Part shown: one piece after another, positions 1 to 5,195 of the stretch
Numbering within the stretch: the stretch's first letter is position 1
Layout of the letters: the number at the start of each line of letters is the position of its first letter
From: Caldifarciminota bacterium
GTDB taxonomy: Bacteria > Hydrothermota > Tepidihabitantia > Tepidihabitantales > Tepidihabitantaceae
Length of the DNA stretch: 5,195 nucleotides
Assembly (NCBI GenBank): GCA_011049385.1
Contig: DSBX01000208.1
Location: 1-5,195, forward strand
Direction: 5' to 3'
Notes under the pieces: model-generated
Told to the model about the DNA's origin: nothing
Database searches by the model: none
The model's input: only the letters and a program-made list of their open reading frames with translations
Made by a program: the position numbers and the translations under genes

Positions 1-687
1 CACCAGGTCCTCTTCCGCGCAGTAGTCAATGGCGTTGGCGTGAATCCAGTCGCCGGTGCTGTGAATCATCCCGGCGTTGATGTCGAGCCGGTGCGGGTGT
101 TCGGCGATGACGCCGTGGTTGGGTTTGGTCGAGTCAACGTCCTGGACCAGGTGGTCCCAGAGCCGCCATTCCCAGACGACCGAGTCCGCGAAGGGGTCGT
201 ACTCGACAATCATCTCGGACCAGATGTGGTCGGTCGAGATGTCCAGCCGGCCCATCGCTTCAGCCTCGGCCCGGGTGTAGCGGTCGAGTGAGAGCACGAG
301 GATGTTGCCGTTGGGCAGGGGCTGGATGTCGTGGTGCTGGATGTGGTCCGGCCCGGACCATTCGAAGCTCTGGATGACGTCCCCGGCCCAGTTGTACCGC
401 TCAATCAGCCCGCCGCAGGCGCCGGGTCGAAGCTGGGGGGCGGGATGCAGGCCGGGCCGCCAGACGGTGCTGTCCGGCATCAGGTAGGGCATGTAGGAGA
501 CCGGCTTGCCGCAGTGCCAGGTGTTCACCGTCCGACCGTCGTTGGTGATGAGCCGCATCGTGTTACTGGCCAGCGGGTTGACCAGGGTCAGCCCGTCGAA
601 AGGCTCGGCGCTGGCCGCCAGCGTCAGCACGGCCAGGACCAGTGCCGGCAGGGCGCTTCGAGAACCGGGCAGCAGGTGATTCCTCAT
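1..687 (-). CDS. Arylsulfotransferase-like secreted protein (3' end beyond window)
   Basis: The first 229 codons are open to the window edge; the stop lies beyond base 1. Residues 1-27 form a signal peptide: basic start (MRNH, R10), hydrophobic stretch ALPALVLAVLTLAA, and an ASA cleavage site before E28. The mature part matches the arylsulfotransferase (ASST) beta-propeller family, including TLVNPLASNTMRLITNDGRT (33-52), the blade motif HHDIQPLPNGNILVL (118-132), VWEWRLWDHL (171-180) and DWIHANAIDY (213-222). His119 and His216 sit where the family has conserved active-site histidines. The catalytic histidine that carries the sulfate in characterised ASSTs would lie in the missing part, so activity cannot be judged. 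Family enzymes move sulfate between phenolic compounds in the periplasm; many distant homologues have no known substrate. An in-frame stop at 706-708, with no start codon between, makes this ATG the first possible start. There is no clear Shine-Dalgarno sequence. The gene begins 10 bases after the CotH-like gene, which suggests translational coupling. Confidence 0.85.
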   Translation of the reverse strand, partial: MRNHLLPGSRSALPALVLAVLTLAASAEPFDGLTLVNPLASNTMRLITNDGRTVNTWHCGKPVSYMPYLMPDSTVWRPGLHPAPQLRPGACGGLIERYNWAGDVIQSFEWSGPDHIQHHDIQPLPNGNILVLSLDRYTRAEAEAMGRLDISTDHIWSEMIVEYDPFADSVVWEWRLWDHLVQDVDSTKPNHGVIAEHPHRLDINAGMIHSTGDWIHANAIDYCAEEDLV

Positions 688-697
688 CGGCGTTTCG

Positions 698-2950
698 CTA
701 CCGGCTCATCACCAGCTTCACCGTCCCGGTCCCGGCGTCGCGACCGGCCCGGGCCGAGAGCTGTACGAAGTACACGCCGCGCGGGACCGGGTCCCCGGGC
801 GCAAAGCGTGCCTGGTGCCGGCCCGGGCCGCGGTCACCTTCGACGAGCGTTGCGACCAGCCGACCCCCGGCGTCGTAGACCCGGAGGCTGACCGTGGCCG
901 GTGACGCGAGTTCGTAGTGAATGGTCGTCGTGCCGGCGAACGGATTCGGGAACGCGCTCAGCGGCAGACGCACTGTCGCGCCGGGCCGTTCGGCCAGGCC
1001 GACCGCGCTGTCGTTCTCGGCGCCGAAGGTCGGGTTCATGAACCGGAAGCCGCCGGTGCCGTTGGGCCAGCGGCCGAAGCTGATGTCCGGGTTCTGCTGG
1101 CCGAATATCACCCGGTCGGCGGCGGTACGGTCCGGCCGGGACAGGAGCACCATCTCGCCCGAGCCGGCGAGGCTGAAGCCGGCGTGGAGCGGGCCCTGTT
1201 CCGGCTGGCCGTCGGCCCAGACGACGAGGTAGCCGCGGCCGGGGATGGTCGTGTCCGGGAAGGTCCACCGGGTCGGCCGGGTCGAGTCGTCGCTCAGGTA
1301 CCAGCCGCCGAGCGCGACCGGCGTGTCCGATGTGTTGTGCAGTTCGACCCAGTCGTCGTATTCACCGTACGGGTCCCGGACCGTGGTTTCGTTCAGGGCC
1401 ATCAGTTCGTTGATGACCATATCGCCGCCGACCGGCAGGGTGAAGAACTCGTGCTCGGCCCGGGCGGGCAGGAAGGCGGCCGCTTCCGCGTTCTCGGCGT
1501 AGATGAAGTAGTGAAGCTCCCCGGCGCCGGGCCGGAGCGTGACCGCGTAAGCGTCGGACCGGTCGCTCGCGGCCATCGCCAGCCGATGAAACCGGCCGGT
1601 CGGGTGCCGGCGCCAGCCCAGGAAAACCGAGTCGGCGTTCTCGACCCGGACCGTGAACCGGACCTCGGTGCCGGGCGCGGGGCGGGCCGGTTCGCAGGCG
1701 GGCGCGGCGATCACCGGCGGCGAGGCGCGGAACTCGGGCCGGCTCAGCAGGAACGAGGTCCGGGCCTGCATCAGCTCGGTCAGGCCGACAATCGCCAGCG
1801 GTCCCGAGCCGACCGAGCGGTTGACGTTGTTGTGAAAGTCGTTGTAGCTGTAGAACTTGTTGGGGTCGGCCCGGACGTCGGCGTCAATCACGTCCTGGAG
1901 CTCAAGGGCGCGGTCTTCATACCAGCCGCAGGCGAAGCATTCTTCGAGCATCGTCCGGGCGTGGGCGACGTAGGCCCTGCGCCAGCGGGGGTTCGGAAAA
2001 ATGCGGGAGGCAATCGGGTAGTTCGGGTCCGCCCCGCGCAGGAAGGGGTCGAGTTGCTGCATCTGGGCCAGGCTCAACTGGCCGGAGCCGAGCAAATCCC
2101 GGAACGCGCCGAAGTTTTCGTTCAAGTCCCAGATGACCGGGTTGAACCGGTCCGAGTCGTCGCGGTAGAGGTAGTAGTTCTGGGGCATATTGACCGGCGC
2201 GTCGAGGTTGACCATCACGATGTGGAAGGCGAGGAACCAGAGGTGCCGGTCAACATTGAGCAGTTCCTCGGTCGCGGCCGGGTGGTTGTTGAGCGTGTCG
2301 AGGAAGCCGATGAGCTCGCGCCAGCCCGAGTCCGACATCAGCCGGTAGTAGAGACCGTAGGCCGCGGTGTCGGACCCGTAGTAACGCCAGCCCGCGGGGC
2401 GGGTGGTGTCGGTCAGCTCGCCCTTGAAGCGGGCGTTGCCGTCGGAGTAGAACCGCTCGCGCAGGAACCGCTTGTCCACGTCCTCGACGTTGGTGTAGAG
2501 CCCGATGAGCGTGTCGTTGACGTGGACGTTGGCGTAGTTGGCGCGGCCGGCCGGCATATAGCGGCGGGCGATCTCGTAGCTCAGCACCTCCCGGACAAAG
2601 CTCGGGTCCTTGAAGACGTTGGCGAGCTTGAGCGTGCCGTGGCCGTCAATCCGCTGTCCGGGGATGAGGTAGTTGAGGTCAATATTGAAAGGGTTCTTGC
2701 GCCGGGACGGGTGGTAGGAACTGTTGCCCTTGAACCGTACCCCGACACTGTCGAAGCGCACCCCGTTGATGACCGCCTCCCCGACCAGCCGCTCGCCCTC
2801 GCCCCGGGCGTAGAGACTGTCCAGAATCTCGCGCCAGTTCCGCTCGGCGAACCGCAGTTCGACCCGGTTCACCCGGTCGTCATCGTAAAAACCGGCGGTC
2901 GCCACCGCGGCCATCAGCAGGGGCCAGGCGAGCAGGCGGGTGAGAGTCAT
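698..2950 (-). CDS. Secreted CotH-kinase-family protein with lamin-tail domain and C-terminal sorting-type module
   Basis: The product is 750 residues. Residues 1-19 are a signal peptide (MTLTRLLAWPLLMAAVATA). Residues about 28-405 are a CotH-type kinase domain: the hallmark VRFKGNSSY (71-79), NYYLYRD (258-264) and the acidic motif WDLNENFGAF (274-283). CotH of Bacillus spores is a protein kinase with an unusual fold; targets of distant family members are unknown. Residues about 412-506 look like an Ig/Fn3-like beta-sandwich. Residues 510-640 are a lamin-tail domain (INELMALNETTVRDPYGEYDDWVEL begins at 513; FGRWPNG at 625-631). Residues 665-750 (start FPNPF, then VSLRVYDAGGRLV, GVYFVQL, ending KLVMSR) resemble the FlgD-like/type IX secretion C-terminal module, which suggests export across the outer membrane. 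The gene follows the two-lamin-tail gene after 13 bases. The ATG has only a weak upstream GCGAGA, so coupling is likely. The lamin-tail DNA is nearly identical in part to that of the neighbour. Confidence 0.9.
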   Translation of the reverse strand: MTLTRLLAWPLLMAAVATAGFYDDDRVNRVELRFAERNWREILDSLYARGEGERLVGEAVINGVRFDSVGVRFKGNSSYHPSRRKNPFNIDLNYLIPGQRIDGHGTLKLANVFKDPSFVREVLSYEIARRYMPAGRANYANVHVNDTLIGLYTNVEDVDKRFLRERFYSDGNARFKGELTDTTRPAGWRYYGSDTAAYGLYYRLMSDSGWRELIGFLDTLNNHPAATEELLNVDRHLWFLAFHIVMVNLDAPVNMPQNYYLYRDDSDRFNPVIWDLNENFGAFRDLLGSGQLSLAQMQQLDPFLRGADPNYPIASRIFPNPRWRRAYVAHARTMLEECFACGWYEDRALELQDVIDADVRADPNKFYSYNDFHNNVNRSVGSGPLAIVGLTELMQARTSFLLSRPEFRASPPVIAAPACEPARPAPGTEVRFTVRVENADSVFLGWRRHPTGRFHRLAMAASDRSDAYAVTLRPGAGELHYFIYAENAEAAAFLPARAEHEFFTLPVGGDMVINELMALNETTVRDPYGEYDDWVELHNTSDTPVALGGWYLSDDSTRPTRWTFPDTTIPGRGYLVVWADGQPEQGPLHAGFSLAGSGEMVLLSRPDRTAADRVIFGQQNPDISFGRWPNGTGGFRFMNPTFGAENDSAVGLAERPGATVRLPLSAFPNPFAGTTTIHYELASPATVSLRVYDAGGRLVATLVEGDRGPGRHQARFAPGDPVPRGVYFVQLSARAGRDAGTGTVKLVMSR
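1172..1224 (-). repeat. Lamin-tail DNA tract shared with 3150-3202 (copy in CotH-like gene)
   Basis: Bases 1172-1224 match 3150-3202 with one mismatch in 53, including 42 identical bases in a row (1172-1213 and 3150-3191). Both copies encode the same core of the lamin-tail domain, WADGQPEQGPLHAGFSL. The flanking domain sequence is much more diverged. Confidence 0.9.
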
Positions 2951-2963
2951 TCTCGCATCACGT

Positions 2964-3953
2964 TCAGCGACCAGCGTTCGGGCCGCGCGGGGTGGGTTCG
3001 GGCATGAACCGCCAGTCCGGTTCCGCGTCCGGGAAGCGGCCGTAGGAGGTGTCGGTACGCTGGGGGCCGAAGGTCAGCGTGTCCACGACCAGCAGGTGAA
3101 GCGAGTCGGCCTGGTAGAGCCCGAGTTGCTCGCCGGTGGTCGCGTTCAAGCTGAAGCCGGCGTGGAGCGGGCCCTGTTCCGGCTGGCCGTCAGCCCAGAC
3201 GAGCAGGAAGCCGCCCGGGGGAATCGCGGTGTCCGGGAATGCCCATTTCGTCGGGTCGCGCAGGTTGTCGGTCAGGTACAGCCCGCCCAGCCCGACCGGG
3301 TCATAGCCGGCGTTGTGGATCTCCACCCAGTCGTCGTATTCGCCGTGTTCGTCGGCGATGATGGTCCGGTTCGAGGCCATGAACTCGTTCAGGAACAGCC
3401 GGCCGCGGAGCGAAGAGGCGCCGGAGCTGTTCGGCCCGCCCGGGGTCGGGTGGACGAGGAACTGCCAGCGCCAGCCGCCGTCGGGCAGGCGGCCGAACGA
3501 GACGTCGGTGCGCTGGGGGCCGAAGGACAGCGTGTCCACGAGGAAGATGGCGTCGCCGTCGGTGTCATAGAGCCCGAGCTGTTCGCCGCGCTCGGCGTTG
3601 AGCCGGAAGGTGGTATGGAGTTTGCCCTGGGTCGGCTGGCCGTCGGCCCAGATGAGCAGGTAGCCGCCGGCGGGAATCACCGTGTCCGGGAACGGCCACT
3701 TCATCGGTACGGTCAGGTCGTCGGTCAGGGACATCGTGCCGAGCCGGATGTCCTCGTCGCCGGCGTTGTGGAGTTCGACCCAGTCGTCGTACTCGCCGTG
3801 CGGGTCGGCAATGGTCGAGCCGTTGGCGGCCATGAACTCGTTGATGAACAACGTCCCGGCCAGCGGCGACGGCACCGGGATAGCCGGGGCCGCCGTGCAA
3901 CCCGGGGTCGCGAACACTGCGCTCAGACCGGCCGCGGCCAGAAATCTCTTCAT
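2964..3953 (-). CDS. Secreted two-lamin-tail-domain protein
   Basis: The product is 329 residues from the chosen ATG. The start is set by AGGAG at 3959-3963, five bases upstream; a GTG at 3957-3959 overlaps that site and an ATG at 3954-3956 is too close. The N-terminus (MKRFLAAAGLSAVFATPGC) is a signal peptide ending at Cys19. The lipobox is degenerate (TPG-C, no Leu at -3), so a lipid anchor is possible but uncertain. The rest is two tandem lamin-tail domains, residues 35-175 and 186-326. Each has NEFMA, HGEYDDWVE, FPDT-IP-GG, WADGQP, GEQLGLY, DTL-FGPQRTD and a closing PTP-GPN. Bacterial lamin-tail domains are Ig-like folds found on secreted enzymes and surface proteins and are usually seen as binding or targeting modules. 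There is no catalytic domain and no C-terminal sorting module. The gene lies between the porin (14-base gap) and the CotH-like gene (13-base gap), whose lamin-tail domain is related. The partner or ligand is unknown. Confidence 0.85.
   Translation of the reverse strand: MKRFLAAAGLSAVFATPGCTAAPAIPVPSPLAGTLFINEFMAANGSTIADPHGEYDDWVELHNAGDEDIRLGTMSLTDDLTVPMKWPFPDTVIPAGGYLLIWADGQPTQGKLHTTFRLNAERGEQLGLYDTDGDAIFLVDTLSFGPQRTDVSFGRLPDGGWRWQFLVHPTPGGPNSSGASSLRGRLFLNEFMASNRTIIADEHGEYDDWVEIHNAGYDPVGLGGLYLTDNLRDPTKWAFPDTAIPPGGFLLVWADGQPEQGPLHAGFSLNATTGEQLGLYQADSLHLLVVDTLTFGPQRTDTSYGRFPDAEPDWRFMPEPTPRGPNAGR
2976..3398 (-). repeat. Tandem domain repeat, copy 2 (second lamin-tail domain)
   Basis: This 423-base unit encodes 141 residues, the same length as copy 1 at 3429-3851. 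The two align without gaps, with about 89 of 141 residues identical by hand count. A 30-base linker coding for SSGASSLRGR separates the copies, so the gene arose by internal duplication. Confidence 0.85.
3150..3202 (-). repeat. Lamin-tail DNA tract shared with 1172-1224 (copy in two-lamin-tail gene)
   Basis: This is the partner of the tract in the CotH-like gene, located in the second lamin-tail domain of this gene. The first domain of the same gene (around 3601-3660) is clearly more diverged over this stretch, so the closest relative of this tract is in the other gene. Confidence 0.9.
3429..3851 (-). repeat. Tandem domain repeat, copy 1 (first lamin-tail domain)
   Basis: This is the N-terminal copy of the duplicated 141-residue unit, starting soon after the signal peptide. 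Differences from copy 2 cluster in two loops (around DEDIRLGTMS and DTDGDAIFL); the core strands are the same. Confidence 0.85.
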
Positions 3954-3958
3954 CATCA

Positions 3959-3963
3959 CTCCT
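3959..3963 (-). promoter_or_regulatory. Shine-Dalgarno AGGAG deciding the start of the two-lamin-tail gene
   Basis: AGGAG ends at 3959, five bases before the ATG at 3951-3953. The two upstream in-frame start codons (GTG 3957-3959, ATG 3954-3956) overlap it or nearly touch it. This favours the third codon as the real start. The site lies in the 14-base gap after the porin stop codon. Confidence 0.7.
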
Positions 3964-3967
3964 GTTC

Positions 3968-4912
3968 TCAGAACCCCGCCTGCGCCTCGACCAGCAGGAC
4001 GTTGGCCGGTGCCGCGCCGAACCCGGCGGTGAAGTTGCCCTTCAGCCTGATGCGCCGGTGCAGGTACCAGTTGCCGCCCGCGGTCAACAGGGTTGCCCGG
4101 CTTTCGCCGCGGCGGTCCGGGGTGAAAAACTCGGCCCGGAGCACCGGCTCGACCGGGCCCAGCCGCCAGCCCACGGCCAGAATCGCGCCGAGCGCGAGCC
4201 GGTCCGGTGACGGCGTGCCGATGAGCACCTCGGCGGTCATCCTTGCCGGACCGACGTTCAGCGCCGCGTCCGCGCCGCCGGCCGCGACCAGCCGTCCGGT
4301 CAGGCTGTCGTTGCGCTGGGTGGCGGCAAGCCCCGCGACCAGCCCGGGGACCGGCGTGAAGGTCAGCCGCTGGACGAACTGCTTGGCGTTGTTGTTGTCC
4401 CGATAGAGGCGGCCGCGGTTGCCATTGTAGACACCGAGCGCGTAGCCGACCGGCTTAAGCGGGGAGAAGAACTCGCCTTCGACGGTCAGCCCGATGTCCC
4501 GGCCCAGGAAGCCGGCCCGGTCGAACGTGTCGTTGGTCAGCGAGCGTTCCACGGCCAGCATCCGGCGGGAAGGTTCGAGCTCTTCCCGGCTGAACGGCAT
4601 CTTGTGCAGGCCGGCGATGAAACGCAGGGGCCGTCCGACCCGGTAGGCGATGGAGGCGTCCTTGAGCGTCAGTTCCAGCTTGTCGGCACCCAGTTCGAGG
4701 GCGGCCGAGGCTCGTTCGTCGAACCGGTAGTGAAACTCGACCCGGGCCCGGCGCAGGAGGAAGCCGTAGCCGGGCCGGGCGCGGATGTCCGAGTCCTGCC
4801 GCCATTGAAGATGGACGTACCCCTCGATGTCCAGTCGTTCCACCGCGGACCGGGGGCTGACCCGGACGGCCAGAGCCGGGCCGGCGGCAAGCACCGCCAG
4901 CAACAGCATCAT
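3968..4912 (-). CDS. Phosphate-selective-porin (OprO/OprP)-like outer-membrane protein
   Basis: From the ATG at 4912 the product is 314 residues, short for an OprP-type porin (often near 400). Residues 1-15 (MMLLLAVLAAGPALA) form a hydrophobic signal core with an ALA cleavage site. Family features are GYGFLLRRARVEFHYRF (48-64), LHKMPFSREELEPS (102-115), VERSLTND (121-128), GRDIGLTVEGE (137-147), YALGVYNGNRG (157-167), and alternating beta-strands ending in a C-terminal Phe, as expected for an outer-membrane barrel. The role would be diffusion of small, perhaps anionic, solutes; specificity cannot be read from sequence. The start is uncertain. No basic residue precedes the signal core at this ATG, and a strong AAGGAG (4952-4957) lies 6 bases before an in-frame ATC at 4943-4945, which would add the basic stretch GRCRFRPGPT. 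An ATG at 5027-5029 is also in frame. Longer in-frame starts (up to 5182) lie upstream of the predicted promoter and are unlikely. It is the first gene of the operon. Confidence 0.8.
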   Translation of the reverse strand: MMLLLAVLAAGPALAVRVSPRSAVERLDIEGYVHLQWRQDSDIRARPGYGFLLRRARVEFHYRFDERASAALELGADKLELTLKDASIAYRVGRPLRFIAGLHKMPFSREELEPSRRMLAVERSLTNDTFDRAGFLGRDIGLTVEGEFFSPLKPVGYALGVYNGNRGRLYRDNNNAKQFVQRLTFTPVPGLVAGLAATQRNDSLTGRLVAAGGADAALNVGPARMTAEVLIGTPSPDRLALGAILAVGWRLGPVEPVLRAEFFTPDRRGESRATLLTAGGNWYLHRRIRLKGNFTAGFGAAPANVLLVEAQAGF

Positions 4913-4951
4913 TGTCGGACCGGGCCGGAACCTGCACCTGCCGATGTTAAG

Positions 4952-4957
4952 CTCCTT
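4952..4957 (-). promoter_or_regulatory. Strong Shine-Dalgarno AAGGAG before an in-frame ATC
   Basis: AAGGAG, within AAGAAGGAG, is the best ribosome-binding site in the leader. Six bases downstream is ATC (4943-4945), in frame with the porin; no ATG, GTG or TTG lies at a normal distance. The first in-frame ATG (4910-4912) is about 39 bases away and has no Shine-Dalgarno sequence of its own. The site therefore bears on which codon starts the porin. Confidence 0.45.
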
Positions 4958-4975
4958 CTTCGGGTAATGCGCTCT

Positions 4976-4997
4976 CCGGCGGCCGGACAACCGCCGG
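4976..4997 (-). promoter_or_regulatory. Leader hairpin upstream of the porin ribosome-binding site
   Basis: CCGGCGG and CCGCCGG form a perfect 7-bp GC stem with an 8-base loop in the predicted 5' leader, ending about 18 bases before the AAGGAG site. It could affect translation or mRNA stability. GC-rich DNA makes such stems by chance, so function is unproven. Confidence 0.3.
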
Positions 4998-5000
4998 CAT

Positions 5001-5021
5001 CCCGCAGGGTAGACACGCGGG
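5001..5021 (-). promoter_or_regulatory. Second, weaker leader hairpin
   Basis: CCCGC (5001-5005) and GCGGG (5017-5021) can pair across an 11-base loop in the predicted leader, next to the 4976-4997 hairpin. The stem is only 5 bp, so it is weak evidence. No known riboswitch was recognised in the leader. Confidence 0.2.
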
Positions 5022-5059
5022 GCGCTCATTTTCTGCGTGCGAACAGTCAAGCCAGTGTG

Positions 5060-5088
5060 ATTATCGTTCTGAACGACTCTGCTGTCAA
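5060..5088 (-). promoter_or_regulatory. Sigma-70-type promoter for the operon
   Basis: On the minus strand, a perfect -35 box TTGACA (5083-5088) is followed after exactly 17 bases by GATAAT (5060-5065), one mismatch from the -10 consensus. Transcription would begin near 5052-5056, giving a leader of about 110-140 bases before the porin. Local base composition is less GC-rich than the genes. It points at the four minus-strand genes, and no other equally good promoter was seen in front of them. Confidence 0.75.
5064..5076. promoter_or_regulatory. Operator-like dyad in the promoter spacer
   Basis: TCGTTC-T-GAACGA is a perfect 13-base dyad with one central base. It lies between the -35 and -10 boxes and overlaps the first two bases of the -10. 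This is where a dimeric repressor would block RNA polymerase. The motif does not match a regulator family that I can name: the half-sites are in the opposite order to the Bacillus LexA box. Confidence 0.35.
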
Positions 5089-5099
5089 GGGCCGGGGAG

Positions 5100-5122
5100 A
5101 GCCCTAGTTCCGATATAGGGCT
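5100..5122. repeat. Inverted repeat just upstream of the promoter
   Basis: AGCCCTA (5100-5106) and TAGGGCT (5116-5122) are perfect 7-base inverted arms with a 9-base loop. The repeat starts 12 bases upstream of the -35 box. It could be a binding site for an activator or repressor, or a hairpin at the end of an upstream transcript. It has no following T-run, so it is not a classic terminator. Confidence 0.4.
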
Positions 5123-5153
5123 GAAGGAAGAGAGGCTACTCCTCATATGGTTA

Positions 5154-5195
5154 CTGCGTCTAACGGGTATGAAACACCGCACCCGTTGGGTGCAG
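5154..5195 (+). repeat. Long imperfect hairpin with attC-like core sequences, at window edge
   Basis: Bases 5154-5168 pair with 5181-5195 across a 12-base loop: 15 pairs, of which 12 are Watson-Crick and 3 are G-U when read on the plus strand. The stem may continue beyond the window. Inside it, GTCTAAC (5158-5164) and GTTGGGT (5185-5191) fit the RYYYAAC and GTTRRRY core boxes of integron attC sites. The distance between the boxes is much shorter than in known attC sites and no extrahelical bases are visible, so this is only a resemblance. A second, exclusive hairpin, GCACCC-GTT-GGGTGC, sits at 5179-5193. Confidence 0.45.

Larger units (their letters stand above)
4946..5195. other. Non-coding upstream region
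   Basis: No convincing gene is seen here on either strand. The porin reading frame stays open to 5182, but the residues it would add are basic and low in recognisable structure, lie upstream of the signal core, and span the promoter. The region holds the promoter, the spacer dyad, two inverted repeats, two leader hairpins and the edge hairpin listed separately. Confidence 0.6.

Noticed and set aside
917..3007. 696-codon open frame on the plus strand opposite the CotH-like gene
   Set aside because: It is antisense to a gene with clear domains. Its translation is a low-complexity mix of V, G, A, R, E and P typical of the complement of GC-rich coding DNA, with no recognisable domain.
3954..3959. 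GTG (3959) or first ATG (3956) as start of the two-lamin-tail gene
   Set aside because: Both overlap or nearly touch the AGGAG site; the ATG at 3953 has normal spacing.
2940..4406. 488-codon open frame on the plus strand opposite the lamin-tail and porin genes
   Set aside because: It shadows two real minus-strand genes and its repeated segments simply mirror the lamin-tail duplication.
4913..5182. N-terminal extension of the porin to the first in-frame start at 5182
   Set aside because: It would place up to 90 residues before the signal core and would need translation through the promoter; the predicted transcription start lies downstream of the 5182 start.
5154..5195. A confirmed integron attC site
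   Set aside because: The core boxes fit, but they are only about 34 bases apart end to end, extrahelical bases are not visible, and no integrase or plus-strand cassette gene is in the window.
5154..5195. Rho-independent terminator of an upstream minus-strand gene
   Set aside because: The stem is good, but no T-run follows in the minus direction.
1..5195. tRNA, rRNA, CRISPR array, insertion sequence
   Set aside because: No cloverleaf, rRNA signature, regularly spaced short repeats, transposase or terminal inverted repeats were seen. The direct repeats present are coding domain duplications.

Overview
The window is GC-rich DNA carrying four tightly packed genes, all read on the minus strand (right to left). 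In transcription order they are a phosphate-selective-porin-like outer-membrane protein (3968-4912), a secreted protein built from two lamin-tail domains (2964-3953), a secreted CotH-kinase-family protein with a third lamin-tail domain and a C-terminal FlgD-like/type IX sorting-type module (698-2950), and an arylsulfotransferase-like secreted protein that runs off the left edge (1-687). The gaps between genes are only 14, 13 and 10 bases and no terminator lies between them, so they look like one operon that continues past base 1.

A strong sigma-70-type promoter, TTGACA-17-GATAAT, sits at 5060-5088 on the minus strand, about 140 bases upstream of the porin. A 13-base perfect dyad lies in its spacer and a 7-bp inverted repeat lies just upstream, so the promoter is probably regulated. 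The 5' leader can form two GC-rich hairpins. The last 42 bases (5154-5195) form a long imperfect hairpin that reaches the window edge. No gene is visible between about 4950 and 5195.

All four products carry N-terminal export signals, though that of the porin is atypical at its conventional start. The products belong at or beyond the cell envelope of a double-membrane bacterium. CotH plus lamin-tail plus a C-terminal module starting FPNPF, next to an arylsulfotransferase-like propeller, recalls uncultured lineages such as candidate division WOR-3 or relatives of the Fibrobacteres-Chlorobi-Bacteroidetes group. That placement is an inference and is not specific. A possible joint role is surface or extracellular modification: a kinase-fold protein and a sulfotransferase-like protein, with shared lamin-tail domains as adhesion or targeting modules and a porin for solute passage. 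The domains are visible; the shared pathway is a hypothesis.

The points most worth a second look are the near-identical 53-base tract shared by the lamin-tail domains of two genes, the Shine-Dalgarno sequence that points at an ATC codon for the porin, the operator-like dyad inside the promoter, and the attC-like hairpin at the right edge.
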